A DNA stretch of 64,000 bases from Opitutaceae bacterium (lineage in GTDB: Bacteria; Verrucomicrobiota; Verrucomicrobiia; Opitutales; Opitutaceae), in the NCBI GenBank assembly GCA_028284235.1, contig JANQSC010000081.1, positions 1 to 64,000 of the forward strand. Direction: 5' to 3'. A model generated the notes under the pieces. It was not told the DNA's origin. It saw only the letters and a list, made by a program, of their open reading frames with translations, and did no database searches. How positions within the stretch are numbered: the stretch's first letter is position 1; each line of letters begins with the position of its first letter. Position numbers and translations under genes: made by a program. This document shows, piece after piece, positions 26,113 to 34,554 of the stretch.

Positions 26113-26229
26113 TAAACCCGCCGGGACGGCGGGTTCCACCTTTCTCTTCCTGATTCAAGGGTAGAACGCGCCAGCTTGCCTCGGCGAAGTCTCGCTACGA
26201 GAGACAAAGACGGGCCCCGGCGCGTTCGT
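26113..26229. repeat. Two-hairpin palindromic repeat, family B copy 2, interrupted
   Basis: 'TTAAACCCGCCGGGACGGCG' and the following TTCCACCTT (to about 26142) repeat copy 1 almost exactly. The second hairpin is split: 'GAACGCGCC' (26164-26172) and 'CCGGCGCGTTC' are separated by about 40 bases that include a 'GTCTCG-CTA-CGAGAC' hairpin (26189-26203). A similar GTCTCG/CGAGAC hairpin is at 7990-8007, so this looks like one short palindrome inserted into another. It lies between two minus-strand genes. Confidence 0.7.
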
Positions 26230-26252
26230 TCGCATCAACCGCCAAGCGGATT

Positions 26253-28538
26253 CTAGTCCACTATCTTGTGGTATCGATTGATCGCCGGATTCTCCAAGCG
26301 GACGGATGTCCCGTCGGGCCAGGCCGCTTCTACGTACGCGACTCCGTCGACGGTTCCCAAACCGAAGTGCTTGATGGCCGAATGCTGGGCCTGGAACGAG
26401 TCGCCGGAGACGACCGTATCGGCCCGCGTCCGGCCCGCGCTGTCGACCACTCGGATCTTCGCGCCCAGCGGCGATTTCCCATTAGCGCCGTCGGTCAGGT
26501 TAACTCCGATCCAGTTCCCCGAGCTTCCCGATACGTTGCGGTAGATCTTAACCCAGGATGAATCCTTGTCCTCGCGGTAGTTGAGCTGGCTGACGAGAAT
26601 GTCCATCAGCCCGTCGCCGTTGAAGTCCTCGCTGATAACCCGGCGGCTGTCCAGTTCGTCGGCCACGCCCATCAGGAACGAGATGTTGCGATAGCTGCCG
26701 TCCGGGAGCTGGCAAAACAGGAAGTTGTGCTCGAAGCCGTTCCAGGAGACGTTCCCCTCCATCATCGGAAGCACGCTCTTCTTGAAATACTCGTCGAGAA
26801 TCGGGTTGTCGTTGGAGCTGCCGCGGTAGATGTCGTCGGTCCAGAAATTGGAACAGTAGTCCTTGGCCGACTCGCCGCTGAAGTGGCCATTGGCGACATA
26901 GACGTCGAGGTCGCCATCGTTGTCGAAATCCAGCGTCGACGTTCCCCAGGCCCAACCGGTACGGGCGACTTGACCGCTATTCGCGGCCTGGTCGAGCACG
27001 CCTTCGTAGCCGTTCAAGTAAAGTCGGTTTCCGTATGTCATGGGAATGCGCATACGATTGCGGTCGGGAAACTCTTCGCGGACGGCGTCCATGGCGTCGA
27101 GCCGGGAGGCTGTTGTGGAGCTCATTCCGGTCACGTATATGTCGACTTTCCCGTCGCGGTTGAAATCGCCGAAAGTGTGAGCCATGCCGAAGAGGCTCCG
27201 GTCTTCGATCGAGCCGTCGGTAACGTCCTCGAAATTGCCCTTCCCGTCGTTGCGATAGAGATCGACGCCGGAAAAGTCGCTGACCACAATCAAGTCCAAA
27301 TCCGCATCTCCATCGTAGTCGTAAAAAGAATTCGAATACGTCCTACGATAGCGTTTTCCAGCCAATCCAGCGGCCTCTGTTGACTCGACAAAGCGGGTTC
27401 CCGAGCCGTCGTTTTTCAACAAGTAGGACGGATAGCCGTCGTTGGCGTCGAAATAGGGAGTGGGCATCGAGCCATTGACGTAAGTCGCCTTGTATTGAGA
27501 AATCCATACATCGAGATCGCCGTCGTTGTCGATGTCACCCGCGGCGAGGGCGGCGATGCCGTCGACAGACCCCATTTCGCCCTCGATCGCCACGCGTATC
27601 GGCTTCGACGCGAAGGCGCCTTCCGGACCGCCGGGCAGCAAGTAGACGCCCGACACGGGAGACTTTCCTGGGGCCGGCTCCACTTCGCCGTAGCACAGGT
27701 AATCGACAAAACCGTCCCCGTTGAAGTCGCCGAGCACGGATCCTTTGGTGGAGACAAAGGCGGTCTCGCTCATGGGCTTGCCGCCGTATCCTTTCGCTCC
27801 GATGTTCCACAGGACGACGTTGATGCCGGGCAGGATGATCTCGGGCAAGTTGTCCTGGTTGAGATCGTAGGAGAGGATTGCGCCTTCGCCGCGCTGGGGG
27901 ATGTCGAAGTTGAAGGCCTCCATAAAGAAAGGGTCACCCTTGCGGCTGAGCACTTCCAGTTTCGAGGCGTCGATTTTCGACGGCGTGTAGCGCCCGTCCT
28001 CGTTTTTCTCCCGTTTCCACACGACGTCGATCTTCCCTTCGATCATGTGGCGGGTTTTTTCTTTTTGGTTGTACACGTGGAGAACGATGGACACCAGAGA
28101 GGTCGCGTCGCCAGTCGGGTTCGCGTTGAAGCGGGTGTGGTGCCATTCGGACTGGAACAAGCGATAGCCTTTGGCTTCCATGGCGTCGACCCATTGGTCC
28201 CATTTGGCGGCGTCGAGCTCGATCTTAGGCCCGTCGGTCTTCCGCAAGTCAACCGCGTGGTCGAGCGTCTGCCCGTCTTCTCCCAAGGAGCCCAGGGTCA
28301 GAGTTTCGAATTCGAAGTCCTTGAGGACCGCGAGCTTGGCGTCGGTCTTGCGGAGGGCGTCCCAGAGAGCGATGAAGGTCTCCTCGTGCTCTTGCGCTGC
28401 CACTTCCTGCTTCCAAACGGTTTGGTTGAGAAGATTTCTGTTTTCGATCACCGACAAGAGGTCTTGTCCGTTTGACGCGACGCTTCCGAAAGAGAACGCC
28501 GCTGACGCTAGCAAAGTTCCTGCAAGATATCGGTTCAT
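26253..28538 (-). CDS. CRTAC1-family exported protein with FG-GAP repeats and ASPIC/UnbV domain
   Basis: 761 residues with a signal peptide (about 1-24). Residues 40-230 are unassigned. Residues about 235-660 contain repeated 'GDFNGDGFVDYL', 'GDIDNDGDLDVW', 'YDYDGDADLDLI', 'GDFNRDGKVDIY' and 'LDFDNDGDLDVY' FG-GAP units. The last about 75 residues are an ASPIC/UnbV domain ('NWIGVNLTDGANGKSPLGAKIRV...H..FGLG..DGV..VEA.WPDG'). This architecture is common next to TonB receptors in marine Bacteroidetes and Verrucomicrobiota, where it probably helps capture glycans at the surface. It is downstream of the TonB receptor, beyond a terminator. Confidence 0.9.
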   Translation of the reverse strand: MNRYLAGTLLASAAFSFGSVASNGQDLLSVIENRNLLNQTVWKQEVAAQEHEETFIALWDALRKTDAKLAVLKDFEFETLTLGSLGEDGQTLDHAVDLRKTDGPKIELDAAKWDQWVDAMEAKGYRLFQSEWHHTRFNANPTGDATSLVSIVLHVYNQKEKTRHMIEGKIDVVWKREKNEDGRYTPSKIDASKLEVLSRKGDPFFMEAFNFDIPQRGEGAILSYDLNQDNLPEIILPGINVVLWNIGAKGYGGKPMSETAFVSTKGSVLGDFNGDGFVDYLCYGEVEPAPGKSPVSGVYLLPGGPEGAFASKPIRVAIEGEMGSVDGIAALAAGDIDNDGDLDVWISQYKATYVNGSMPTPYFDANDGYPSYLLKNDGSGTRFVESTEAAGLAGKRYRRTYSNSFYDYDGDADLDLIVVSDFSGVDLYRNDGKGNFEDVTDGSIEDRSLFGMAHTFGDFNRDGKVDIYVTGMSSTTASRLDAMDAVREEFPDRNRMRIPMTYGNRLYLNGYEGVLDQAANSGQVARTGWAWGTSTLDFDNDGDLDVYVANGHFSGESAKDYCSNFWTDDIYRGSSNDNPILDEYFKKSVLPMMEGNVSWNGFEHNFLFCQLPDGSYRNISFLMGVADELDSRRVISEDFNGDGLMDILVSQLNYREDKDSSWVKIYRNVSGSSGNWIGVNLTDGANGKSPLGAKIRVVDSAGRTRADTVVSGDSFQAQHSAIKHFGLGTVDGVAYVEAAWPDGTSVRLENPAINRYHKIVD

Positions 28539-28639
28539 AATTTCAGTACTCTATTCTAGTTTTCGCGATGGGATCAATCTTTGTCGGCTACGACTCGCGC
28601 TCCGTATCCAGAAAGCGGTTTTCACCTGCGGGTTCCCGC

Positions 28640-28671
28640 TAAAAAAATGCCCCTGGCGACTGCCAGGGACA
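28640..28671 (-). terminator. Intrinsic terminator of the TonB receptor gene
   Basis: On the minus strand the hairpin GTCCCTGGCA-GTC-GCCAGGGGC is followed by ATTTTTTT. It lies about 32 bases after the receptor stop codon. It should make the receptor transcript end before the CRTAC1 gene, apart from read-through. Confidence 0.85.
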
Positions 28672-28702
28672 TCGAGATAGTTATCTAGGATCGAACCCCG
28701 AG

Positions 28703-31700
28703 CTAGAATTCAATCGTGTTCGTTAAGAACCAAGTCGTATCCGCTCCTATTCGGAACGCGGCTGGGCTTCCATCTGGTTGTACATCGACTGCGATCAGAT
28801 CGCCGTCGGCCGTGATATCTCGCACATTGAGCTGGATCGACCAATTCATATCGTTCTGCAGCTTCATCTGATAACGCGCGAAGAGATCGACATGGGTCTC
28901 AGACGGAGCCATCCACGGGTTGTTGATATCGAACACGGCGAAGGTATTGCCAGACTCCGGATCAGTCGCTTCAGACTGGGGATAACCGATACCCACTTCA
29001 TCCTCCCAGCGAACGCTACCTCCGACTGTGAATCCTTTGAATCTTCCTTCGGTGAAGCGATAGTTGGTCGTCGCATTGAAGCGCCACTCGCGGAGCTCGT
29101 CCACTCTTGTGCCTTCTTTCTGGATCGCTAGTTGGTATCCTGAATAGAAGTCGCGATTCCAGCGATCCGACAAGGTGAAGGTGTCACCCGCCCACCAGTA
29201 GCGGAGGTCGCCAGCGCGTCCATTGAACACCTCGTTCCGAGCGTCCACCCACTCGCGCAAACTGCCCGAGAGGTTGGTGTTGACTGATTCAATTTGCGCT
29301 GCGTTGACAGCGATGTCCCAGTTGTTGGTCGGCTGGATGTTGATTTCGTACTCCGTGCCCTTCGCGGTGCGGTCCGTGGTCGAAGTGAAGTTCGCAGGAA
29401 CCGCGCCTGGGTCCGTGCCGGACCAGGGATCCCACCAACTGGACATCCAGCGCTCGTCAGACTGCGTGGCGCCCCAAGCGTCCCAGAACTCTTGCGGAGC
29501 GATGTTGGCCAGACCAGCCGCGACCACTTCCGCTTGATACTGGGCCGCCTCTTCCGCCGTCTGTCCCGGCCACGGGTTGTTGGCGTAGTCACGCCACGCG
29601 TCCTCGTATCCAGGCAAATCGTTTAATGACGCATTGTCGCGATTGGCAGCGACGAACAAGCTGGTTTCGATCGTTCCCAGCATCCAGAGATTGCCTGGAT
29701 CGAATGAGGAAAATTTTGAATTGTTCTCAAACTTGTTCATCTTGAAGTTCACCTTCCCATTGAAGGCTTCGATCACAAAACCGTAGTCAGTCGTATCGCC
29801 ACTCGGAGGACCCAAGGGACGGTTTAAGTGGTCAACACGTGTTGCATCCGGCTTGAAGTTTGAAGACTCATTATAGAACAGACTCACCCGTGCATTTCCG
29901 GGTAGATCGGTATTCGGAAAGAACTTTTCTGTATGTACCACTACACTCCAAGAGTCACTGGACTCGTCGACCGTGTTACCTGGAGTTGCCGGGAACACGT
30001 AGTCCGGGCTGCTCGGATCGGGTACTCGAAACGCGTCATTGGTAACCGGAGCATCAACGGAAAACGCATCCGATTTGTCCGTGCGATAGCCATAAGTCGG
30101 AACAATAGCGCCATCCCAAAGAAAGCCCTGCCAAACAAATGCCTGAGACTCTGTTTCCGTTCTGAACCTTCTAGCAAGCGTTCTAATCTGGTCGCGGTTG
30201 CCTTGTTCGTCGCTAAGAATCTGGATCGGGTAATCAACCCAGCCAATGTAGTTGTCGGGATTGTTCGCTTGAACACTCGGGTCGGCATCCGCGTCCCAGA
30301 AATTTGTATACGGAGACGAGGGGTCGAGACCGACATTGGCCCAGTGCGAATCCCAGATGCGAATCGAGCCTACGTTGTAAGGATTGAGCACGCGAGTCAC
30401 CGGCGACAGATTTAGATTAGTGGGCGAAGAAACGCCGCGGAGATCGCCACCGATATATGCGGCGACCGCGATTTCGCGCATGTTCGACGCGATGGTCGTT
30501 TCACCTTGGTAGACCGAGTAGTCATTTCCAGGTACCCATTTCTTCCAGGTTTCTTCACCTTGCTCGAAACTGTCTTCACTCGCCATAGCGGTAAAATTGT
30601 GGTTTCCGAGAAGTTTGCCCAGGAATGAATCGCCATCCATAAAGTCGTCAGCGCTGACCTTTGCGAACGCAGTTACACGAGTGCTTTCACGATCCCGGGA
30701 AGTCGAGTTGTTACTGAAATTCGCTCTGTTGAGAATATACGGGCGGCCGACATTCGGGTTGGGCGACCCGTCTGGGTAGTTCTCGTTGAGATCCACGGTG
30801 ATCGCTTGGCCCCAGGAAAACGGACTCGTCTGACCATCTGCGTAGTCTTGTTTGTCAATTGCCGCCTCTATACCGACGCGACCATTCAAAAACGTTTGGG
30901 CGATCTTGGCGTTGTAAACACTGAAGTCGCGCCACTCGCGCTTGTTTGGACCGTCCAACAGATGGTTTTTGAAGTCAAAGATGGAGCGGTCGGTAATGGA
31001 CTTGTCATTGTAGCCGCCATATTGAGCGAGAGGCAGCCCGAGGTCTCTAGCCGTCTGAGGAAACCCTTCGATCTGGAATTGTCCGCGATAGAACGGCAGG
31101 TCGGTTCCGTTGTTGGCTTCGACCAACCCGTCCTCGCCGATTGTCCATAGGTCGGACTCATGCTCGGTTGGGACACTTCCATAGAAAGGGAAGGACTCGT
31201 TACCTTCGAAATAGAGAACCGGTCCCGCCGTGAAGAACTCGCCGAAGTAGGGATTCGCACTGAGGATAGTCGTCACTTCATTCGCGTCTGACTCAGTCTT
31301 TAAATGCCCGTTATTAGCGAAGAAGGGATCCGCTGTCAGCTGAGCCGGCCACGAGTCGTCGCCACTGCTATACGAGTTCCACCAAGGTGTGAGACGATCG
31401 AGCGGAGGACGCGAACGGGGACGATTGGAACTCGATTTCCCCTTTTCATAGTTAGCCGTAATCGTGGTAGTCGCCGAATCGGTCTTCAAGAAGCTCGGCT
31501 CGTACTTTACCGCGACAAACGTACGCTGGTCCTTGCTCCACGCTTCTTCCTGACGGAATTTCTTGTGGTCATCTACAGCGGCAACGCGAAACGCGAGTTC
31601 ATCCTCCATGATCACTCGGTTCAGGTTCACCGAAACGCGTTGTGAACCGTAGCTGCCATAGCGATGAATCGCTTTGGTGGTGTCTCGAAACGTTGCACCT

Positions 31701-32251
31701 GTAGTCGTGTTATTGATTACTCCAGCGGAACTTCCTAACCCGAACAGAATCGCGGCGGGCCCTCGCTGCATGTCGACACGTTCGACATTGTATCCATCCC
31801 AGGGAAGGTCTGTGAGGAAGAAGTCTCGGGTATTGTCCGCAGCTTCCAAACCTCGCACGCGATTGTTGGTATTGGGTCGCAGCAAGTTGGTCGACTCTTC
31901 ACCTCCGAAGTTTCCACCCACGCCGCCAGTTTCAGTGCTTGTTGTGTAAAGTAGCAGATCTTCGTTACCAGTAGCTCCAATGTCGTCGAGAAACTCCCTG
32001 GTGATGACAGATACCGCAGAACCCACATCACGAAGGCTCGAATTGATTCGCGTGCCCGCTAGCGTTGAGGTCGCTCGGTAGCCTCGGTCTTGCGACGCGT
32101 CGACTTCAAATGGAGACAGCTCAATTGTGGGTTGTTCATCGTCCTGGGCCGTCAAGAGCGGCGCCGCAGCAAGCGACAGTCCGAACCATAGGGGGAGCGG
32201 ATATCGCTTAAGCCAGGTCTTGGCTTGGGTTAGTTGTGTAGTGTTATTCAT
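28703..32251 (-). CDS. TonB-dependent receptor, Opitutae type
   Basis: 1182 residues with a signal peptide ending 'LLTAQDDE'. The mature N-terminus carries 'IELSPFEVDASQDRGYRATSTLAGTRINSSLRDVG', which leads into the plug domain ('SVITREFLDDIGATGNEDLL', 'NRVRGL', 'VERVDMQRGPAAILFGLGSSAGVINNTT'). A 22-strand barrel follows and ends 'FLTNTIEF' with a terminal Phe. It imports a ligand across the outer membrane with TonB/ExbBD energy; the long extracellular loops and the sulfatase and transporter neighbours point to an oligosaccharide. It is divergent from the LacI regulator and may be its target. Confidence 0.93.
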   Translation of the reverse strand: MNNTTQLTQAKTWLKRYPLPLWFGLSLAAAPLLTAQDDEQPTIELSPFEVDASQDRGYRATSTLAGTRINSSLRDVGSAVSVITREFLDDIGATGNEDLLLYTTSTETGGVGGNFGGEESTNLLRPNTNNRVRGLEAADNTRDFFLTDLPWDGYNVERVDMQRGPAAILFGLGSSAGVINNTTTGATFRDTTKAIHRYGSYGSQRVSVNLNRVIMEDELAFRVAAVDDHKKFRQEEAWSKDQRTFVAVKYEPSFLKTDSATTTITANYEKGKSSSNRPRSRPPLDRLTPWWNSYSSGDDSWPAQLTADPFFANNGHLKTESDANEVTTILSANPYFGEFFTAGPVLYFEGNESFPFYGSVPTEHESDLWTIGEDGLVEANNGTDLPFYRGQFQIEGFPQTARDLGLPLAQYGGYNDKSITDRSIFDFKNHLLDGPNKREWRDFSVYNAKIAQTFLNGRVGIEAAIDKQDYADGQTSPFSWGQAITVDLNENYPDGSPNPNVGRPYILNRANFSNNSTSRDRESTRVTAFAKVSADDFMDGDSFLGKLLGNHNFTAMASEDSFEQGEETWKKWVPGNDYSVYQGETTIASNMREIAVAAYIGGDLRGVSSPTNLNLSPVTRVLNPYNVGSIRIWDSHWANVGLDPSSPYTNFWDADADPSVQANNPDNYIGWVDYPIQILSDEQGNRDQIRTLARRFRTETESQAFVWQGFLWDGAIVPTYGYRTDKSDAFSVDAPVTNDAFRVPDPSSPDYVFPATPGNTVDESSDSWSVVVHTEKFFPNTDLPGNARVSLFYNESSNFKPDATRVDHLNRPLGPPSGDTTDYGFVIEAFNGKVNFKMNKFENNSKFSSFDPGNLWMLGTIETSLFVAANRDNASLNDLPGYEDAWRDYANNPWPGQTAEEAAQYQAEVVAAGLANIAPQEFWDAWGATQSDERWMSSWWDPWSGTDPGAVPANFTSTTDRTAKGTEYEINIQPTNNWDIAVNAAQIESVNTNLSGSLREWVDARNEVFNGRAGDLRYWWAGDTFTLSDRWNRDFYSGYQLAIQKEGTRVDELREWRFNATTNYRFTEGRFKGFTVGGSVRWEDEVGIGYPQSEATDPESGNTFAVFDINNPWMAPSETHVDLFARYQMKLQNDMNWSIQLNVRDITADGDLIAVDVQPDGSPAAFRIGADTTWFLTNTIEF

Positions 32252-32348
32252 GGTTTATCAATGACCTAGTTTGTATTAGTTGATTGTACGCCCCAATCAG
32301 AGTCAGGGCCGCGCGCTTAAGGGGTTGGGTTGAAGGGAAACAAGTAAA

Positions 32349-32366
32349 AGGAGCTAATTAGCTCCT
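32349..32366. promoter_or_regulatory. 18-bp perfect palindrome in the TonB receptor leader
   Basis: AGGAGCTAATTAGCTCCT lies 98 bases upstream of the receptor ATG. On the minus strand it is followed by TTTA, so it could be an operator or a weak terminator/attenuator in the 5' leader. I cannot decide between these from sequence. Confidence 0.5.
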
Positions 32367-32625
32367 CGTGAAAGGGTGGTTTGTTTAGGGTGGAAGTACG
32401 GCGGTTCACACAAATCAGCCGAAAGAGCGTCAGCGGAACCAACCAGGGTTTGAATGCCAATATACTGTTTAATTGAACGGGCGGAGTAATGCCTATTAAC
32501 ACTATTACATATGAATTTTGAAATTAGCGCTGCCTGAACAAAGTACGCCCCCGCGATTTAGCGCTCAAAACCTGTCCGCTGACCCGTTTCCCTGGCTCAA
32601 ATCCACAAAAAAGAGGCAGAAACAG

Positions 32626-32649
32626 CCAAAAACGCTGAAACGTTTTTGG
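32626..32649. promoter_or_regulatory. Candidate LacI-family operator
   Basis: CCAAAAACG-CTGAAA-CGTTTTTGG is a perfect 9+9-base inverted repeat with a 6-base spacer, 79 bases upstream of the LacI ATG. The CG..CG half-site edges and overall symmetry fit a LacI-type dimer site. Autoregulation plus control of the divergent receptor is inferred. Confidence 0.6.
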
Positions 32650-32728
32650 AACAAACGGAGTCTCTTACATAAGAATTGGCTTTCCTATTCCCCGATCGCC
32701 CTCATTCTCGATCGCACTACAAACCCAC

Positions 32729-33799
32729 ATGAAGCAAAAACGCGTCTTAATGAAGGACATCGCCGCGGAGGCCGGCGTCCATCAGACCACCGTCTCGCTC
32801 GCCCTGCGAAACCACCCCAGCCTGCCGCAAAAGACCCGCGACCGGATCCAGAAACTGGCCAAGGAAATGGGCTACCGCCCCGACCCCGCCTTGTCCGCGC
32901 TTATCGCCTACCGGCAGTCCACGAAGCAAAATCGCACGGATCAAGTCATCGCCTACGTGGTGAACTGCCACGACGAAAACGAATTCAACGAGTCGCACTA
33001 CCACTCGCAATTGTTCGAAGGGGCCAAGGCGCGGGCCAACGAGCTCGGCTACAAGCTGGACCTATTCTGGTACACGCGGGACTACAAGAGCGGCAAGGCC
33101 CTGAACCGTGTTCTCAAAGCGCGCGGCATCCAAGGCGTCATCATCGCCGCTTTCCACAATCACGACACCGAAATCCAAATGGACTGGGACGCCTATTCGG
33201 TCGTCAAAATCAACATTCTCCCGGTCGAGCTCGCGTTCGACGCTATCCTGAGCAACCAGATGTTCGCCGTGCGCATGGCCATGGCTGAGCTGCGCAAGCA
33301 AGGCATTCGCCGCGTCGGTCTGGCCGTCGCCGACCACGACGAGGAGCACAATCGCAATCTATACACAGCCGGCTACTACGTCGGTCAAACGCACCTGGAT
33401 CCGAGCGAGCGGGTACCGCCCCTCCTCTTTCATCCCAAACCGCGTTCCGAGCTGCTACCCGAAGTGATTGAATGGGCCCAGACCCACAAGCTGGAAGCGA
33501 TCCTCAGCAACTGGAACTACTTTGACGACGCCGCGATCCACTTGACCAACCACACCGATCAACTCTGCCGCTACGTGCCCCTAGACGCGGACGAGCGCAC
33601 TCGAGAATACGGCGGCGTCTACCAAAACCATCCGGTCATCGGTGAGCGCTCGATCGACATGGTCGTCGGTCAGATCAAAACGTTTCGGCGGGACCAGGAA
33701 GCGAGCGTCAGTTTGAACATGGTCCACCCCACTTGGCTGCCACTCACCGATTGGAAGAAAGGTATCCAGCCTCCTGAGACGGTAGCCATCCGCCCATAG
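32729..33799 (+). CDS. LacI-family transcriptional regulator
   Basis: 356 residues. The N-terminal HTH (residues about 8-28, 'MKDIAAEAGVHQTTVSLALRN') and hinge helix ('RIQKLAKEMGYRPDPALSAL') are typical, followed by a periplasmic-binding-protein-like effector domain. The hinge end 'RPDPALSALIAYRQ' is a variant common in Opitutae regulators and lacks the 'PN..AR.L' of the E. coli type. It probably responds to a sugar and controls the divergent TonB receptor and nearby genes. Its last 56 bases overlap the end of the convergent DUF1223 gene. Confidence 0.92.
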   Translation: MKQKRVLMKDIAAEAGVHQTTVSLALRNHPSLPQKTRDRIQKLAKEMGYRPDPALSALIAYRQSTKQNRTDQVIAYVVNCHDENEFNESHYHSQLFEGAKARANELGYKLDLFWYTRDYKSGKALNRVLKARGIQGVIIAAFHNHDTEIQMDWDAYSVVKINILPVELAFDAILSNQMFAVRMAMAELRKQGIRRVGLAVADHDEEHNRNLYTAGYYVGQTHLDPSERVPPLLFHPKPRSELLPEVIEWAQTHKLEAILSNWNYFDDAAIHLTNHTDQLCRYVPLDADERTREYGGVYQNHPVIGERSIDMVVGQIKTFRRDQEASVSLNMVHPTWLPLTDWKKGIQPPETVAIRP

Positions 33800-34502
33800 C
33801 GACTGCCGGCTTGTTCTCTCCCGGCTCCACCACCCAGACTGCCAACGCCAACCGCTCGGCCCCGACTGTATCCACTTTCGGGATATCCATCAGCATCGAC
33901 TTTCCCTTCAACGGCTCCTCCAAGTGACTCAGAGCGACGAAATCATGGTTTAACCGTCGCCCCTTGTTTTCGCCCCGGGAAACCTTAGTGTCCAACCCGA
34001 CTCCCAGGATGGCGACGTTCAACACCGCTCTGCTGGCCAGCCCAGACTGGGTCACACGCAGCTCCCCCGATTCGACTTCGACCGAAAGCAATCCCGCGAA
34101 TCGCTCTCCGCCACCCGAATTCAAGCGCTCCCCCTGAAACCAGCCGCGCCACTCCTTGCCATCGACCACGAACCCAGGGGTGTAGATCGACTTGACCGCT
34201 CCCTCGTCGCGAAGCCGATATTGCCGCAGCGTGTTGTCGCGAGACCCGAACCGGTCTTTCCATCCCAGACGATCCCAGTAGTCTACGTGGAACGCCACGG
34301 GTACAATCTCGCTCCAAAGGGCCGGGCTGTCGACAAAAGCGCTCAGCCATCGGTCGGCCGGCGGACAGCTGCTACAGCCTTCCGAGGTGTAAAGCTCGAC
34401 TAGTTTCGGATTCATCTCCCCGCTTTTCAACGTAAACGGCTCCGCTCCGACTAGCGACGCGATAGACAACCCAACACCCAATCCAATCAACACTCGCTTC
34501 AT
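33744..34502 (-). CDS. DUF1223-family exported thioredoxin-like protein
   Basis: 252 residues with a signal peptide ending 'GAEP'. The conserved start 'LVELYTSEGCSSCPPADRWLS' (residues about 34-54) contains a C-x-x-C (CSSC) as in DUF1223. Further family motifs are 'VPVAFHVDYWDRLGWKDRFGS', 'RQYRLRDEGAVKSIYTPGFVVDGKEWRGW'. The fold is predicted to be thioredoxin-like and periplasmic; a redox role is likely but unproven. It converges on the LacI gene and overlaps its end by 56 bases. Confidence 0.9.
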   Translation of the reverse strand: MKRVLIGLGVGLSIASLVGAEPFTLKSGEMNPKLVELYTSEGCSSCPPADRWLSAFVDSPALWSEIVPVAFHVDYWDRLGWKDRFGSRDNTLRQYRLRDEGAVKSIYTPGFVVDGKEWRGWFQGERLNSGGGERFAGLLSVEVESGELRVTQSGLASRAVLNVAILGVGLDTKVSRGENKGRRLNHDFVALSHLEEPLKGKSMLMDIPKVDTVGAERLALAVWVVEPGENKPAVAMGGWLPSQEAGYLSSNR

Positions 34503-34554
34503 ACAAAAACAAACGAGCCAGGACGCGATTGATGGCGCTCGAGATCAATAATCG

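Larger units (their letters stand above)
32252..32728. promoter_or_regulatory. Divergent regulatory region of the TonB receptor and LacI genes
   Basis: 477 bases without a convincing gene. It holds the palindrome at 32349-32366 and the inverted repeat at 32626-32649 described separately. Both promoters must lie here. The base composition is more AT-rich than in the flanking genes, as expected of a control region. Confidence 0.6.

Noticed and set aside
32518..33288. Reading frame of 256 residues overlapping lacI
   Set aside because: It runs out of frame through the LacI HTH; its product is Arg/Pro-rich with no domain.
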